This document shows, in pieces, positions 25,942-34,594 of a DNA stretch of 64,000 nucleotides. The position numbers and the translations under genes are program-made. This DNA is from Roseivirga sp. BDSF3-8 (GTDB lineage Bacteria > Bacteroidota > Bacteroidia > Cytophagales > Cyclobacteriaceae). The stretch lies in NCBI RefSeq assembly GCF_041449215.1, contig NZ_JBGNFV010000001.1:3427001-3491000 (forward strand). Reading direction: 5' to 3'. Every line of letters begins with the position of its first letter. Within the stretch, counting starts at the first letter, position 1. Under the pieces are notes generated by a model that was not told where the DNA came from, did not search any database, and saw nothing but the letters and a program-made list of their open reading frames with translations.

Positions 25942-27162
25942 ATGGACACGTTAACGCTTAAAGATAAATACGAACTCAAAGAGCTTGAGCTCAATGCCCT
26001 GCTTGAGGTTACCGAGGCCATTAACAGCAACCTTCCGGAGGCATCACTCTATAAGATATACAGCTTTATACTCAGAGCCAATCTGAATATTAGTAAGATG
26101 GCCCTATTTGTCTATGATGACGAGTGGAGCCTTAAGACTGACTTCGGTACTAAGCTTGAGTTTGAAAATATAGCTCTGGAAGAGTCATTTTTCGACCTCA
26201 AGGATATCACCAGGATTGATTTTCTCTCTAAAAGGTCTCCTTTTCGCGAGTTTGAGGTCATCATACCGGTAGCGCATAAAAACCAGACCCTTGCATTTGT
26301 ATTAATAAGTGGGGTAGAGGGGCAGGGAGCCACAGAAGTTGATACCAACTTTATAGAAGTCTTGAGTAACATCATTCTTGTGGCTATTGAAAATAAGAAA
26401 CTTGCCAGAAGGCAATTGCGCCAGGAGGCATTCCGCAAGGAAATGGAAATTGCTAAGCATGTGCAACAGCTATTATTTCCCAAAGAGCTGCCAAAGGTAA
26501 ATGATGTACAAGTGGAAGCCAGCTATCTTCCTCACCATAACGTAGGGGGAGATTATTACGATTATATTCTTCTGGATAAGAATAAATTCCTGCTTTGTAT
26601 TGCAGACGTTTCAGGAAAAGGAGTTCCTGCGGCTATACTGATGAGTAATTTTCAGGCCAGCCTGCGTACCCTTGCCCGTAAAACCATTAATCTGTATGAA
26701 ATTATTGGTGAGCTGAACTACCAGGTAATGCAAAGTGCCAATGGTGAAAACTTTATTACCTTCTTTGCCTGTATTTATGATAAGAAAAAAAGGGAGCTGA
26801 GCTATGTCAATGCCGGCCATAATCCTCCTTTCCTGATCAGACGAGGGCATGACCCGGAAGAATTGCGAACCGGTAGTACCATTCTGGGAATGATCGAGCC
26901 CTTACCCTTTCTGAATGTGGGCAAGGTAGAAGACATCAGTGAGTTTTTATTGTTCTCCTATACTGACGGTTTTACCGAAACGTTCAATGAAGAGCAAGAG
27001 CAATTTGGACAAGAACGCCTTCACACACTGTTGCAGAATACAATATTCTCCGATCTCAACAGCTTACATCTGGCATTGCTTGGTGAACTGGATTCTTTTA
27101 AAGGGGAAAGGGATTATGATGATGACATTACTTTGCTTTCCTGTCGCGTAAACCTGGGCTAA
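25942..27162 (+). CDS. PP2C (SpoIIE/RsbU-type) serine/threonine phosphatase with GAF-like sensor
   Basis: The product has 406 residues. The N-terminal half (about 20-165) has a GAF-like pattern (ELNALLEVTEAINSNL through VLSNIILVAIENKKLARRQL) and should bind a small ligand. After the linker (RKEMEIAKHVQQLLFPKELP), the PP2C-SIG domain shows GGDYYDYILLDKNKFLLCIADVSGKGVPAAI, YVNAGHNPPFLIR, SYTDGFTETFNEEQEQFG and DYDDDITLL, with the metal-binding Asp residues intact. Such enzymes control anti-anti-sigma proteins. None is encoded next to it, so the target is unknown. Confidence 0.95.
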   Translation: MDTLTLKDKYELKELELNALLEVTEAINSNLPEASLYKIYSFILRANLNISKMALFVYDDEWSLKTDFGTKLEFENIALEESFFDLKDITRIDFLSKRSPFREFEVIIPVAHKNQTLAFVLISGVEGQGATEVDTNFIEVLSNIILVAIENKKLARRQLRQEAFRKEMEIAKHVQQLLFPKELPKVNDVQVEASYLPHHNVGGDYYDYILLDKNKFLLCIADVSGKGVPAAILMSNFQASLRTLARKTINLYEIIGELNYQVMQSANGENFITFFACIYDKKKRELSYVNAGHNPPFLIRRGHDPEELRTGSTILGMIEPLPFLNVGKVEDISEFLLFSYTDGFTETFNEEQEQFGQERLHTLLQNTIFSDLNSLHLALLGELDSFKGERDYDDDITLLSCRVNLG

Positions 27163-27165
27163 GGC

Positions 27166-27801
27166 ATGGTTATACATAAAACCCCCTGGTTACTTAAAGC
27201 TTTTTATTCATCCCTCACCTGGACCGGAAAAGCCAGCCATCAGGACAAGCCCTGCCTGTACCTTACCTTTGATGACGGTCCAATACCCAGTGTTACCCCC
27301 TGGGTAGCAGACATATTGGCTAATTATAATGCAGGTGCCACATTTTTTTGTGTGGGAGATAATATTCGAAAACATCCTGAAGAGTTTGAACTTATTCAAA
27401 GTCAGGGGCATAGAGTTGCTAATCATACCTTTCATCATGTCAATGGGTGGAGCGTACCCACAGAGACCTATCTCCGCGAAATAAAGGAGTGTGATAAGGT
27501 ACTGCGACTTGACCAAAATTGTCAACAACCCCTTTTCCGTCCTCCATACGGTAAAATTAGTCGTAAGCAGATATCAGAAATTAATAATAGCCATCGAATC
27601 ATCATGTGGGACGTACTTAGTGCCGATTACGACCACACTATATCGCCGCGCAAATGCCTGGAGGCTACTAAGAAGGCTGCAGAGCCTGGCTCTATTGTAC
27701 TGTTTCATGACAGCTACAAGGCAGAGAGAAACCTCAAGTATGTCCTTCCCGCATTTTTAGACCATTTTGCAGCCCAGGGTTATCTATTTAAGACCCTATG
27801 A
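27166..27801 (+). CDS. Polysaccharide deacetylase (NodB domain) family protein
   Basis: The 211-residue product has all CE4 motifs: TFDDGP (catalytic base and metal Asp), HTFHH (metal His residues), RPPYG, a WDVLSADY segment and LFHDSYKA (catalytic His). It has no signal peptide of obvious strength, though the N-terminus may be membrane-associated, so the side of the membrane where it works is unclear. It begins 3 bases after the phosphatase stop and overlaps the next GT2 by 4 bases, so it is surely in the operon and probably N-deacetylates the lipid-linked sugar made there. Confidence 0.95.
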   Translation: MVIHKTPWLLKAFYSSLTWTGKASHQDKPCLYLTFDDGPIPSVTPWVADILANYNAGATFFCVGDNIRKHPEEFELIQSQGHRVANHTFHHVNGWSVPTETYLREIKECDKVLRLDQNCQQPLFRPPYGKISRKQISEINNSHRIIMWDVLSADYDHTISPRKCLEATKKAAEPGSIVLFHDSYKAERNLKYVLPAFLDHFAAQGYLFKTL

Positions 27802-28901
27802 GCCTGGCTGGTATCATCGGTATACTTATTGTTTGCGCCACACTACTACTTAACCTTCTCTTACTGGCCGGGATCAGACGTAGAGCCTCAAGCTCAGGCA
27901 AAAGTACTGTTGAATCGCTTCCGGTGGTAGCTGTGCTGGTAGCTGCCAGAAATGAAGAAGATACTCTGCCGCGTTGCCTTGATGCCTTATTAAACCTTGA
28001 TTACCCCAGGGATAAACTCCGAATTTGGGTTGGTGATGATAATTCTACAGATAATACTGCGCTCATACTCAGGAAGTACGCCCAGAAGCATCCGCAGATT
28101 AGGAAGGTATTCGTGACAGAAAGGATAGGCAATTCATATGGTAAGGCAAATGTATTGGCCCATTTAGGCAGAGAGGCCAGCGCAGACTATTTCTTTTTTA
28201 CTGATGCAGACACCGCAGTGCCTTCCGGTTGGATTAAAGCAATGCTGCCATACTTTCAGGATCAGACCGGAATGACCGTTGGCACTACCCTCGTACAGGA
28301 GACAAGTCTTTGCGGGGCGCTTCAATGTACAGATTGGGCATTAGCTCAGGCGATGCTTAAGGTGGTAAGTGATACATTTGAACCAGTGACAGGAATGGGC
28401 AATAATATGGCCATGCCGGTAAAGGTCTACAGAGAGGTAGGAGGATTTGAACGACTACCACCCAGTATAGTAGAAGATTTTGAAATGTTCCGGGCAGTGA
28501 AAAAGAAAGGCTATGCTGTTGAGCAGCTAGTTCTTCCCGCTGTAACGGCCGAAACCCTTCCAGTATCGCGCATAAGCACATTACTTCACCAGCGTAAAAG
28601 ATGGATGGTAGGGGCCGGTAAGATTCACTGGTTTCTCCGTATTCTATTGGTAATTCAGGCGGCATACTACCCGGCTCTTGTCACTTTATTAATTGCAAAC
28701 CCCATAGAAGGCATATTTGTAGCCTGTAGTAAAACCGTGCTTCAAGCCGAATTTATCAGGCGCTTTTTATCAAGGGTGGAAAGAAAATCCAACATTATAT
28801 CCCTTCTCACCTTCGAATTTTATTCAGCCACCTTATCTTTGGTCCTGATTTTTTTCTATTTCCTCCCCATAAAAATACGCTGGAAAAACCGAACATATTG
28901 A
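27798..28901 (+). CDS. Family 2 glycosyltransferase, membrane-bound (second in operon)
   Basis: The 367-residue product starts with a membrane helix (GIIGILIVCATLLLNLLLLAG). The GT-A domain has VLVAARNEEDTLPRCLDALL, VGDDNSTDNT, FTDADTAVP, VEDFEMF and QRKRWMVG. C-terminal membrane helices follow. It differs clearly from the GT2 at 23273, so the two probably catalyse separate steps rather than being a recent duplication. ATG overlaps the deacetylase stop (ATGA). Confidence 0.93.
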   Translation: MSLAGIIGILIVCATLLLNLLLLAGIRRRASSSGKSTVESLPVVAVLVAARNEEDTLPRCLDALLNLDYPRDKLRIWVGDDNSTDNTALILRKYAQKHPQIRKVFVTERIGNSYGKANVLAHLGREASADYFFFTDADTAVPSGWIKAMLPYFQDQTGMTVGTTLVQETSLCGALQCTDWALAQAMLKVVSDTFEPVTGMGNNMAMPVKVYREVGGFERLPPSIVEDFEMFRAVKKKGYAVEQLVLPAVTAETLPVSRISTLLHQRKRWMVGAGKIHWFLRILLVIQAAYYPALVTLLIANPIEGIFVACSKTVLQAEFIRRFLSRVERKSNIISLLTFEFYSATLSLVLIFFYFLPIKIRWKNRTY

Positions 28902-28902
28902 T

Positions 28903-29676
28903 ATGAAGCTAATAGACACTCATGCCCACGTTTATTCAGAAAAATTTAACCAGGACAGAGATCAGATGCTTCAGCGGGCCAAGGAAGCTGGTGTCGAGAA
29001 AATCTTCATGCCTAATATCGATGCTGCCTCTGTCACTTCTATGCTCGAGGTGGAAGAGCTAAACCCCGGGTATTGTATACCCATGATGGGATTACATCCC
29101 TGCTCCGTACAAAAGGATTTCGAGAGAGAGTTATACCAGGTAGAAGAGTGGCTGGATAAACGTAAGTTTGCCGCGGTAGGAGAGATAGGGATAGACCTCT
29201 ATTGGGATAAAAGCACCCAGAATATTCAGGAAATAGCCCTGGGGGTTCAGATAGACCAGGCAAAAAAACATAACCTGCCCATTGTACTCCATACGCGCGA
29301 ATCCTTTCATCAAACCCTGCAGGTAATTAAAAAACATCACTGGGAGGGGCTCACCGGCATTTTTCACTGCTTTAGCGGTAGCCTGCAAGAGGCAGAAGAA
29401 GCTATCGAAATGGGCTTTCTGTTAGGAATAGGCGGAGTCTCTACTTTCAAAAACGGAGGGCTGGACAAAGTACTTCCACACATCAACCCAAAACATCTGG
29501 TACTCGAAACCGATTGTCCATACCTCGCTCCTGTCCCACATCGGGGAAAACGTAATGAGGTCTCCTATGTAGAACTTGTAGTCCGCAGAGTGGCAGATCT
29601 GACGGAAATGAATCCTGAGAAACTGGCGGAGATCACAACACAAAATGCACTGAAGTTTTTCAAAGAAATTTCATGA
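28903..29676 (+). CDS. TatD family metal-dependent hydrolase
   Basis: The 257-residue TIM-barrel product has the family metal ligands: DTHAHVYSEKF at the N-terminus, GEIGIDLYWDK with the bridging Glu, LHTRES, GIFHCFSGS and LETDCPYLAPVPHRGKRNE. TatD proteins are Mg-dependent DNases acting in DNA repair or turnover. Gene spacing of 1 base to the GT2 and a 4-base overlap with the asparaginase show co-transcription. Confidence 0.95.
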   Translation: MKLIDTHAHVYSEKFNQDRDQMLQRAKEAGVEKIFMPNIDAASVTSMLEVEELNPGYCIPMMGLHPCSVQKDFERELYQVEEWLDKRKFAAVGEIGIDLYWDKSTQNIQEIALGVQIDQAKKHNLPIVLHTRESFHQTLQVIKKHHWEGLTGIFHCFSGSLQEAEEAIEMGFLLGIGGVSTFKNGGLDKVLPHINPKHLVLETDCPYLAPVPHRGKRNEVSYVELVVRRVADLTEMNPEKLAEITTQNALKFFKEIS

Positions 29677-30734
29677 ACTACCGTATAGTAAATATCAATG
29701 CTGGCAGCCCGACAGCCGATGCTAATGTGCTGATAATTTACACAGGAGGCACCATCGGTATGATCACGGATGATTCCGGCTCCCTCATATCCTTTAACTT
29801 CAAAAATATTATTGAGAAGATACCCGTTCTCAAGAGTTTGAATACTAGGATAACAGTCATTTCATTTCCCGAGCCTATTGATTCCTCTGACGTCAACCTC
29901 AACCACTGGGTCGATATCGGCTACATAATTTATGAAAACTACAATCAGTATGATGGTTTTGTAGTCCTTCATGGTACGGATACAATGGCCTACTCCGCAT
30001 CCGCCCTAAGCTTCATATTAGAGGGACTGAGTAAGCCTGTTATATTCACCGGTGCTCAGCTACCTATAGGTGCTACCAGGTCTGATGCACGGGAAAATCT
30101 GATCACCGCCCTGGAGATTGCCACCACTCGTCTGGAAGGCAAACCGGTAGTACCAGAGGTATGCATTTATTTCAATAATCATCTACTACGGGGAAATCGT
30201 GCTAAAAAGGCTGAAAGCATACACTTCGATGCCTTTGAATCTGAGAATTATCCTCCTCTGGCTGAGGCAGGTGTGGTTATAGATTACAACTTAGCGTCCA
30301 TTATTGAGAGAACTGACGGACAAAAGCTAAAATTCAACCATAAGCTGGATAGTAATGTGGCTATTCTTAAGCTGTTTCCAGGCATGAGTCGCACCGTGGT
30401 AGAGAGCATCCTTAATATATCGGGTCTTAAAGGAGTGGTCATGGAAACTTACGGATCTGGTAATGCAACGACAGAAAAATGGTTTTTGGAGTGCCTGGAG
30501 GAAGCCATTAGTAAAGGGATCATCGTCCTAAACGTTTCCCAATGCACAGGAGGCAGAGTGCTTCAGGGGCGGTACGAAACCAGCCGTATGCTTCCAAGGT
30601 TAGGCGTGTTGAGCGGTAGTGACCTGACCACAGAAGCCGCTATTACTAAAATGATGGTACTGCTGGGGACAGAATCCGATCCAGGCAAAGTAAAAGAAAG
30701 GCTCGTAAAGCCAATTTGTGGCGAAATGTCATAG
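29673..30734 (+). CDS. Asparaginase, type I (cytoplasmic)
   Basis: It hydrolyses L-asparagine to aspartate and ammonia. The 353-residue product has the first catalytic Thr in LIIYTGGTIGMI and the second in FVVLHGTDTMAYSASALSFI. GAQLPIGATRSDARENL and NVSQCTGGRVLQGRYE match the substrate- and effector-binding regions. There is no signal peptide, which fits the cytoplasmic form. It is the last gene of the 22299-30734 run and is followed by a perfect ATACTTTT/AAAAGTAT palindrome (30741-30756) of uncertain role. Confidence 0.96.
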   Translation: MNYRIVNINAGSPTADANVLIIYTGGTIGMITDDSGSLISFNFKNIIEKIPVLKSLNTRITVISFPEPIDSSDVNLNHWVDIGYIIYENYNQYDGFVVLHGTDTMAYSASALSFILEGLSKPVIFTGAQLPIGATRSDARENLITALEIATTRLEGKPVVPEVCIYFNNHLLRGNRAKKAESIHFDAFESENYPPLAEAGVVIDYNLASIIERTDGQKLKFNHKLDSNVAILKLFPGMSRTVVESILNISGLKGVVMETYGSGNATTEKWFLECLEEAISKGIIVLNVSQCTGGRVLQGRYETSRMLPRLGVLSGSDLTTEAAITKMMVLLGTESDPGKVKERLVKPICGEMS

Positions 30735-30821
30735 TTTTCGATACTTTTAAAAGTATTTCAAAACTTGCATAAAGAAGATTTTATTGATTTATTTGTGCCG
30801 CTGGTATAGTAAAATTTAAAG

Positions 30822-30913
<92 letters not shown>

Positions 30914-30979
30914 CTATTAAAGGTTACTTATCACTAGTTCTCCGACTGTTTAATCAAAACGAAGACTTGCATTCAAATT

Positions 30980-31819
30980 ATGAAGAAGTTATTTGCTCTG
31001 TTGATGGTTATTGGGGTAATTTCCTTCAGTAACGCGACATACGCTCAGGATGAGGCTGCTACTGCAACTGACACCACTGAGATGGCTGAAAATGACAGCT
31101 CTGCGATGGCCGATGATGCTGCCATGGAAGAGCCTGTTGAAGAAGAAATTATTGAAGAGGAACCACTCGAGGCTGAAACCCCTGAGTCATTCCACCAGAT
31201 CGTAAAGGAAAAATTCATTGAAGGTGATCCCCGCTTCATGGGTATCGTACTTATCTGTTTGATCCTTGGTCTGGCTATCGCCATCGAAAGAATTATTACT
31301 CTGAACCTTGCTACTACCAACACCAAAAAACTTCTCATTAAAGTAGAAGACGCGCTTAACAGCGGTGGTGTGGAAGCTGCAAAAGAAGTTACCCGTGGTA
31401 CAAGAGGCCCTGTTGCTTCTATCTTTACCCAAGGTCTGATGCGTTACCCTGAAGGAATCGAAATGGTAGAAAAGTCTATCATCGCTTACGGTTCTGTTGA
31501 AATGGGCCGCCTTGAAAGAGGTCTTGTATGGATCTCACTCTTTATCTCTCTTGCCCCGATGCTTGGGTTCATGGGTACCGTAATCGGTATGATTGAAGCA
31601 TTCGACTCTATCCAGGAAGCGGGTGATATCTCTCCCGGCCTTGTTGCAAGTGGTATTAAAACTGCCCTCCTTACTACGGTTGCCGGTCTTATCGTAGCCG
31701 TTATTCTGCAGGTATTCTACAACTACTGTGTATCTAAGATAGACTCGCTTGTTAACCGCATGGAAGATGCTTCTATCGCACTGGTTGACCTGCTCGTACG
31801 TCATAATCTTTCAAAATAA
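30980..31819 (+). CDS. MotA/TolQ/ExbB proton channel family protein with N-terminal signal and acidic linker
   Basis: The product has 279 residues. A signal peptide (residues 1-22, ending SNATYAQ) is followed by a very acidic linker (EEPVEEEIIEEEPLEAE). The ExbB core has membrane helices at about 88-105, 175-200 and 222-245. SLAPMLGFMGTVIGMIEAF and GIKTALLTTVAGLIVAV are the conserved channel helices. With ExbD it forms the proton-driven motor that energises TonB-dependent outer membrane receptors. It is followed by a small membrane protein and two ExbD genes in one operon. Confidence 0.95.
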   Translation: MKKLFALLMVIGVISFSNATYAQDEAATATDTTEMAENDSSAMADDAAMEEPVEEEIIEEEPLEAETPESFHQIVKEKFIEGDPRFMGIVLICLILGLAIAIERIITLNLATTNTKKLLIKVEDALNSGGVEAAKEVTRGTRGPVASIFTQGLMRYPEGIEMVEKSIIAYGSVEMGRLERGLVWISLFISLAPMLGFMGTVIGMIEAFDSIQEAGDISPGLVASGIKTALLTTVAGLIVAVILQVFYNYCVSKIDSLVNRMEDASIALVDLLVRHNLSK

Positions 31820-31843
31820 TCTCACCTGCAAAACGTTATAGGT

Positions 31844-32167
31844 ATGGATTGGATTAACATCGCACTATATACCACCTACGGACTGATTATCGTTGGAGTG
31901 ATCCTGGCAATTCTTGCCCCATTGGTAAGCTCCTTCTCTAATCCCGCAGGTCTGGTAAAGTCAGGCGTTGGAATCCTAGCCCTGGTCGTTCTGTTCTTCG
32001 TGAGCTACGCGTTAGCTGGTGATGAAGTGACAGGACTAATTAGAGCAAGAGGATTTGACGCTGAAACTGTAAAGACTGTTGGCGGAGCTCTCATTCTGAT
32101 GTATATACTTTTTGGAATTGCCGTCGTCAGTATCGTGATTACTGAATTGCTTAAACTCGTCAGATAA
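31844..32167 (+). CDS. Small three-helix membrane protein of the exbB-exbD operon
   Basis: The 107-residue product has three hydrophobic helices (TTYGLIIVGVILAILAPLV, VGILALVVLFFVSYALAG and GGALILMYILFGIAVVSIVI) and almost no soluble loops. It lies 24 bases after ExbB, and its stop overlaps the ATG of the first ExbD. A small membrane protein at this place recurs in Bacteroidota operons of this type, so it may be a structural part of the motor. No family name is known to me. Confidence 0.88.
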   Translation: MDWINIALYTTYGLIIVGVILAILAPLVSSFSNPAGLVKSGVGILALVVLFFVSYALAGDEVTGLIRARGFDAETVKTVGGALILMYILFGIAVVSIVITELLKLVR

Positions 32168-32724
32168 TGGCAAGATCTAAAAACAGGATGACTAATGAGG
32201 TGAATGCAGGATCAATGGCAGACATTGCCTTCCTCCTGCTGATATTCTTCCTCGTTACCACCCAGATCAAAACAGATAAAGGTCTTACCTTCATGCTGCC
32301 TCCTAAGAATGAAGATCAGGAAGTAGTAAAGCAGAAGGAAAGAAACATCTTCAAGGTCCTGATTAACTCTTCAGATAGGTTGCTTGTAGAAGGGGAGCCT
32401 CTTTTGGATATGTCTAAGCTCAAGCCCAGGGTGAAAGAGCACGTTATGAATAACGGCCGCAACCCTGACCTGAGTGAAAGCCCTACTAAAGCTATCGTAT
32501 CTCTAAAAACTGACCGTGGTACTAGCTACGAAAAGTACATTGCTACGCTGGATGAGATACAGGGAGCCTATTATGAAATATATGGCGAGCGAGTAGGACT
32601 TACTGCTGATGAGTTCAGGAAATTGAGTTCCAAGAATCCCCGTGAAAAAGCTCTTCGTGACCAAGGTCGTGAAGGAATTCCAATGGGTATTTCACTTGCA
32701 GAACCTACGAACTACAATAACTAG
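32167..32724 (+). CDS. ExbD/TolR family biopolymer transport protein (first)
   Basis: The 185-residue product has the ExbD plan: a short cytoplasmic N-terminus (NEVNAGSMADIAFLLLIFF) with the proton-carrying Asp of the membrane helix (Asp in MADIAF), a helix to about residue 38, and a periplasmic domain (ERNIFKVLINSSDRLLVEG, DEIQGAYYEIYGERVGL). It is paired with a second, distinct ExbD and followed 0.8 kb later by a decayed paralogue. Confidence 0.95.
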   Translation: MARSKNRMTNEVNAGSMADIAFLLLIFFLVTTQIKTDKGLTFMLPPKNEDQEVVKQKERNIFKVLINSSDRLLVEGEPLLDMSKLKPRVKEHVMNNGRNPDLSESPTKAIVSLKTDRGTSYEKYIATLDEIQGAYYEIYGERVGLTADEFRKLSSKNPREKALRDQGREGIPMGISLAEPTNYNN

Positions 32725-32729
32725 TAGAT

Positions 32730-33197
32730 ATGTCGAAGTTTAAAAAGAAAACTTCTTCCAGTCAGGAAATCCCTACCTCGGCACTTCCGGACATTATTTT
32801 CATGTTGCTCTTCTTCTTTATGGTGACAACTGTCATGAGAGAAGATGAACTTCTTGTTGAAAATTCTGTGCCTCTTGCCGAGCAGTTGAATAAGATCGAA
32901 AGGAAGTCACTTGTAAGCTACATCTATATAGGAAAGCCTAAGAAAACTGAGATCTACGGCACGGAGCCTAGAATTCAGGTGAATGATGTTCTTATCGAGC
33001 CTAGCGGTATTACCAACTATGTAGCCAGGGAAAAAGATAAGCTTGCTGAAGCTGAACGTGATCAGATTACCATGTCTATGAGCGTCGATAGAGATGCCAA
33101 AATGGGCCTCGTACTTGATGTTCAGGGTGAGCTTCGCGAAGCAAACGCTCGTAAGCTTATGTACTCTTCTTCACTGGAAGTACCAGACGCACTGTAG
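32730..33197 (+). CDS. ExbD/TolR family biopolymer transport protein (second)
   Basis: The 155-residue product has the helix region EIPTSALPDIIFMLLFFFMVTTV with the conserved Asp, and a periplasmic domain (LVENSVPLAEQLNKIERKSLV, RIQVNDVLIEPSG). Low similarity to the first ExbD suggests a heteromeric ExbD pair. It begins 5 bases after the first and ends before a terminator. Confidence 0.95.
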   Translation: MSKFKKKTSSSQEIPTSALPDIIFMLLFFFMVTTVMREDELLVENSVPLAEQLNKIERKSLVSYIYIGKPKKTEIYGTEPRIQVNDVLIEPSGITNYVAREKDKLAEAERDQITMSMSVDRDAKMGLVLDVQGELREANARKLMYSSSLEVPDAL

Positions 33198-33218
33198 AAA
33201 CTTCTCGAAACGAATATA

Positions 33219-33247
33219 AAACCCTCCTTACAGCGGAGGGTTTTTTT
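33219..33247 (+). terminator. Rho-independent terminator of the exbB-exbD operon
   Basis: AAACCCTCC (33219-33227) pairs with GGAGGGTTT (33235-33243), followed by T, 21 bases after the second ExbD stop. Confidence 0.9.
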
Positions 33248-33545
33248 ATGCCCTTTCATTGACTGTATCCCCTTTAATGCCAATCTATCTTTAGATACTA
33301 CAAGGTATGTAAGCCTTCGCCTGCTTATTTAATCGTATACCATGATACCCATCTGCCTCTTCTCAGTTATTCCTTCCTTTCTTCCGGTTTCACCCGCCCT
33401 GCTTAGACTCTCCATTTACTTCAGTAAATAATTTTTCAATCAGCTTAACGTTACTATTTAAGCAGTGATTGCCTGATTAATTTGTGTGTTGTGTTTTGCT
33501 GGTTCACCCGCTATGTCCGTTGTGTGTCACCAAAATCCAATACAT
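33248..33545. other. Intergenic region before the decayed exbD copies
   Basis: About 300 bases, AT-rich and without credible ORF or clear promoter consensus. It may be the decayed upstream part of the duplicated block, but no ExbB-like or small-membrane-protein remnant can be read in it. Confidence 0.4.
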
Positions 33546-34099
33546 ATGGCAAAAGCAACCCATCGGTTAATCAATGAAGTCAATGCAGGGTCTATGGCCG
33601 ATATTGCCTTCTTACTTCTCATCTTTTTCCTTGTTACCATCCAGATCAAAACAGATAAAGGACTCACCTTTATGCTACCTCCTGCTAAAGAGGTAACGAC
33701 TGAAGTACACGAGCGAAACGTATTCAATATTCTTATTAACTCGCAGAAAATAATATGCAGGTTGAAGGAGAGCCATTGACCGACCTTTCTGTGTTAAGGG
33801 ATAGAGTGAAAGCTCATGTACTTAACTATGGAAAAGTAGCTTCATTAAGTGATAGCCCCCGAAAGGCTATTGTTAGCATTAAGACAGATCGTGGATCAAA
33901 TTACCAGCTACACATTGCCGTTCTGGATGAGGTGCAGGGAGCTTACTATGAGATATATGGTGAGCGAATTGGCATGACGGCTGGAGAGTTTCGTAAGCTG
34001 AATAGCAGTAACCCAAATGAAAAAAGACTGCGTGAAAAGGCGCTAATGGGTATTCCTATGGGCATTTCACTAGCGGAACCTACCGATTACTCATACTAA
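33546..34099 (+). pseudogene. Frameshifted paralogue of the first exbD
   Basis: The N-terminal part (INEVNAGSMADIAFLLLIFF, TDKGLTFMLPP) is nearly the same as the intact ExbD at 32167. The frame breaks after ILINSQK near 33750 and resumes one frame away with VEGEPLTDLS, SIKTDRG and EVQGAYYEIYGERIGM, ending in GIPMGISLAEPTDYSY at 34099. The net shift is +2 or -1 bases at an A-rich AAAATAATATG site. The coding pattern on both sides is well kept, so the break is recent or a read error. Programmed frameshifting is unlikely but not excluded. Confidence 0.85.
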
Positions 34100-34111
34100 A
34101 TAATCCTCACT

Positions 34112-34590
34112 ATGAAAATATCCAAAAAGGACAAAAAGTCAGGAAAAGAAATTCCCACCAGTGCTTTGCCTGACATTATATTCATGCTTCTCTTCTTTTT
34201 TATGGTTACTACTGTTATGAAAGAAGATGAGTTATTGGTAAAAATGATACACCACTTGTCAGGTAACTGAATAAAATTGAGCGCAAATCACTGGTAAGTC
34301 ATATCTACATTGGTAACCCTAAAGATATAAGGCTCTATGGCTCTGAACCACGGATACAGGTCAATGATGTTCTCATTGAGGCTGAAGGAATCCTTAATTT
34401 TGCCCTTGAAGAAAAGAGGAAGTTAAGTCAGGCTGATCAGACTAAATTCCTCATGTCCCTGCAGGTAGATAAAAATGCTGCAATGGGTATTGTTATGGAT
34501 GTGCAGGGTAAGCTAAGAAAGGCTGACAGTAGAAAAATTCAATATGCTGCTTCGCAGGGGTTGGACGAGGGCAGTAATTTACCTAAATGA
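34112..34590 (+). pseudogene. Frameshifted and stop-interrupted paralogue of the second exbD
   Basis: Begins KISKKDKKSGKEIPTSALPD and matches the ExbD at 32730 through TTVMKEDELLV. A one-base loss in an A run (34243 area) then moves the frame. In the resumed frame a TAA stop stands near 34266, where the intact copy has Gln of AEQLNKIE. Downstream, LNKIERKSLVSHIYIGN, RIQVNDVLIEAEG and VDKNAAMGIVMDVQGKL are still recognisable. Two independent lesions make a true pseudogene likely. Confidence 0.88.
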
Positions 34591-34594
34591 AGCC

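Noticed and set aside
30741-30756. ATACTTTTAAAAGTAT palindrome after asparaginase as a terminator
   Set aside because: AT-only stem without following T run; too weak to call.
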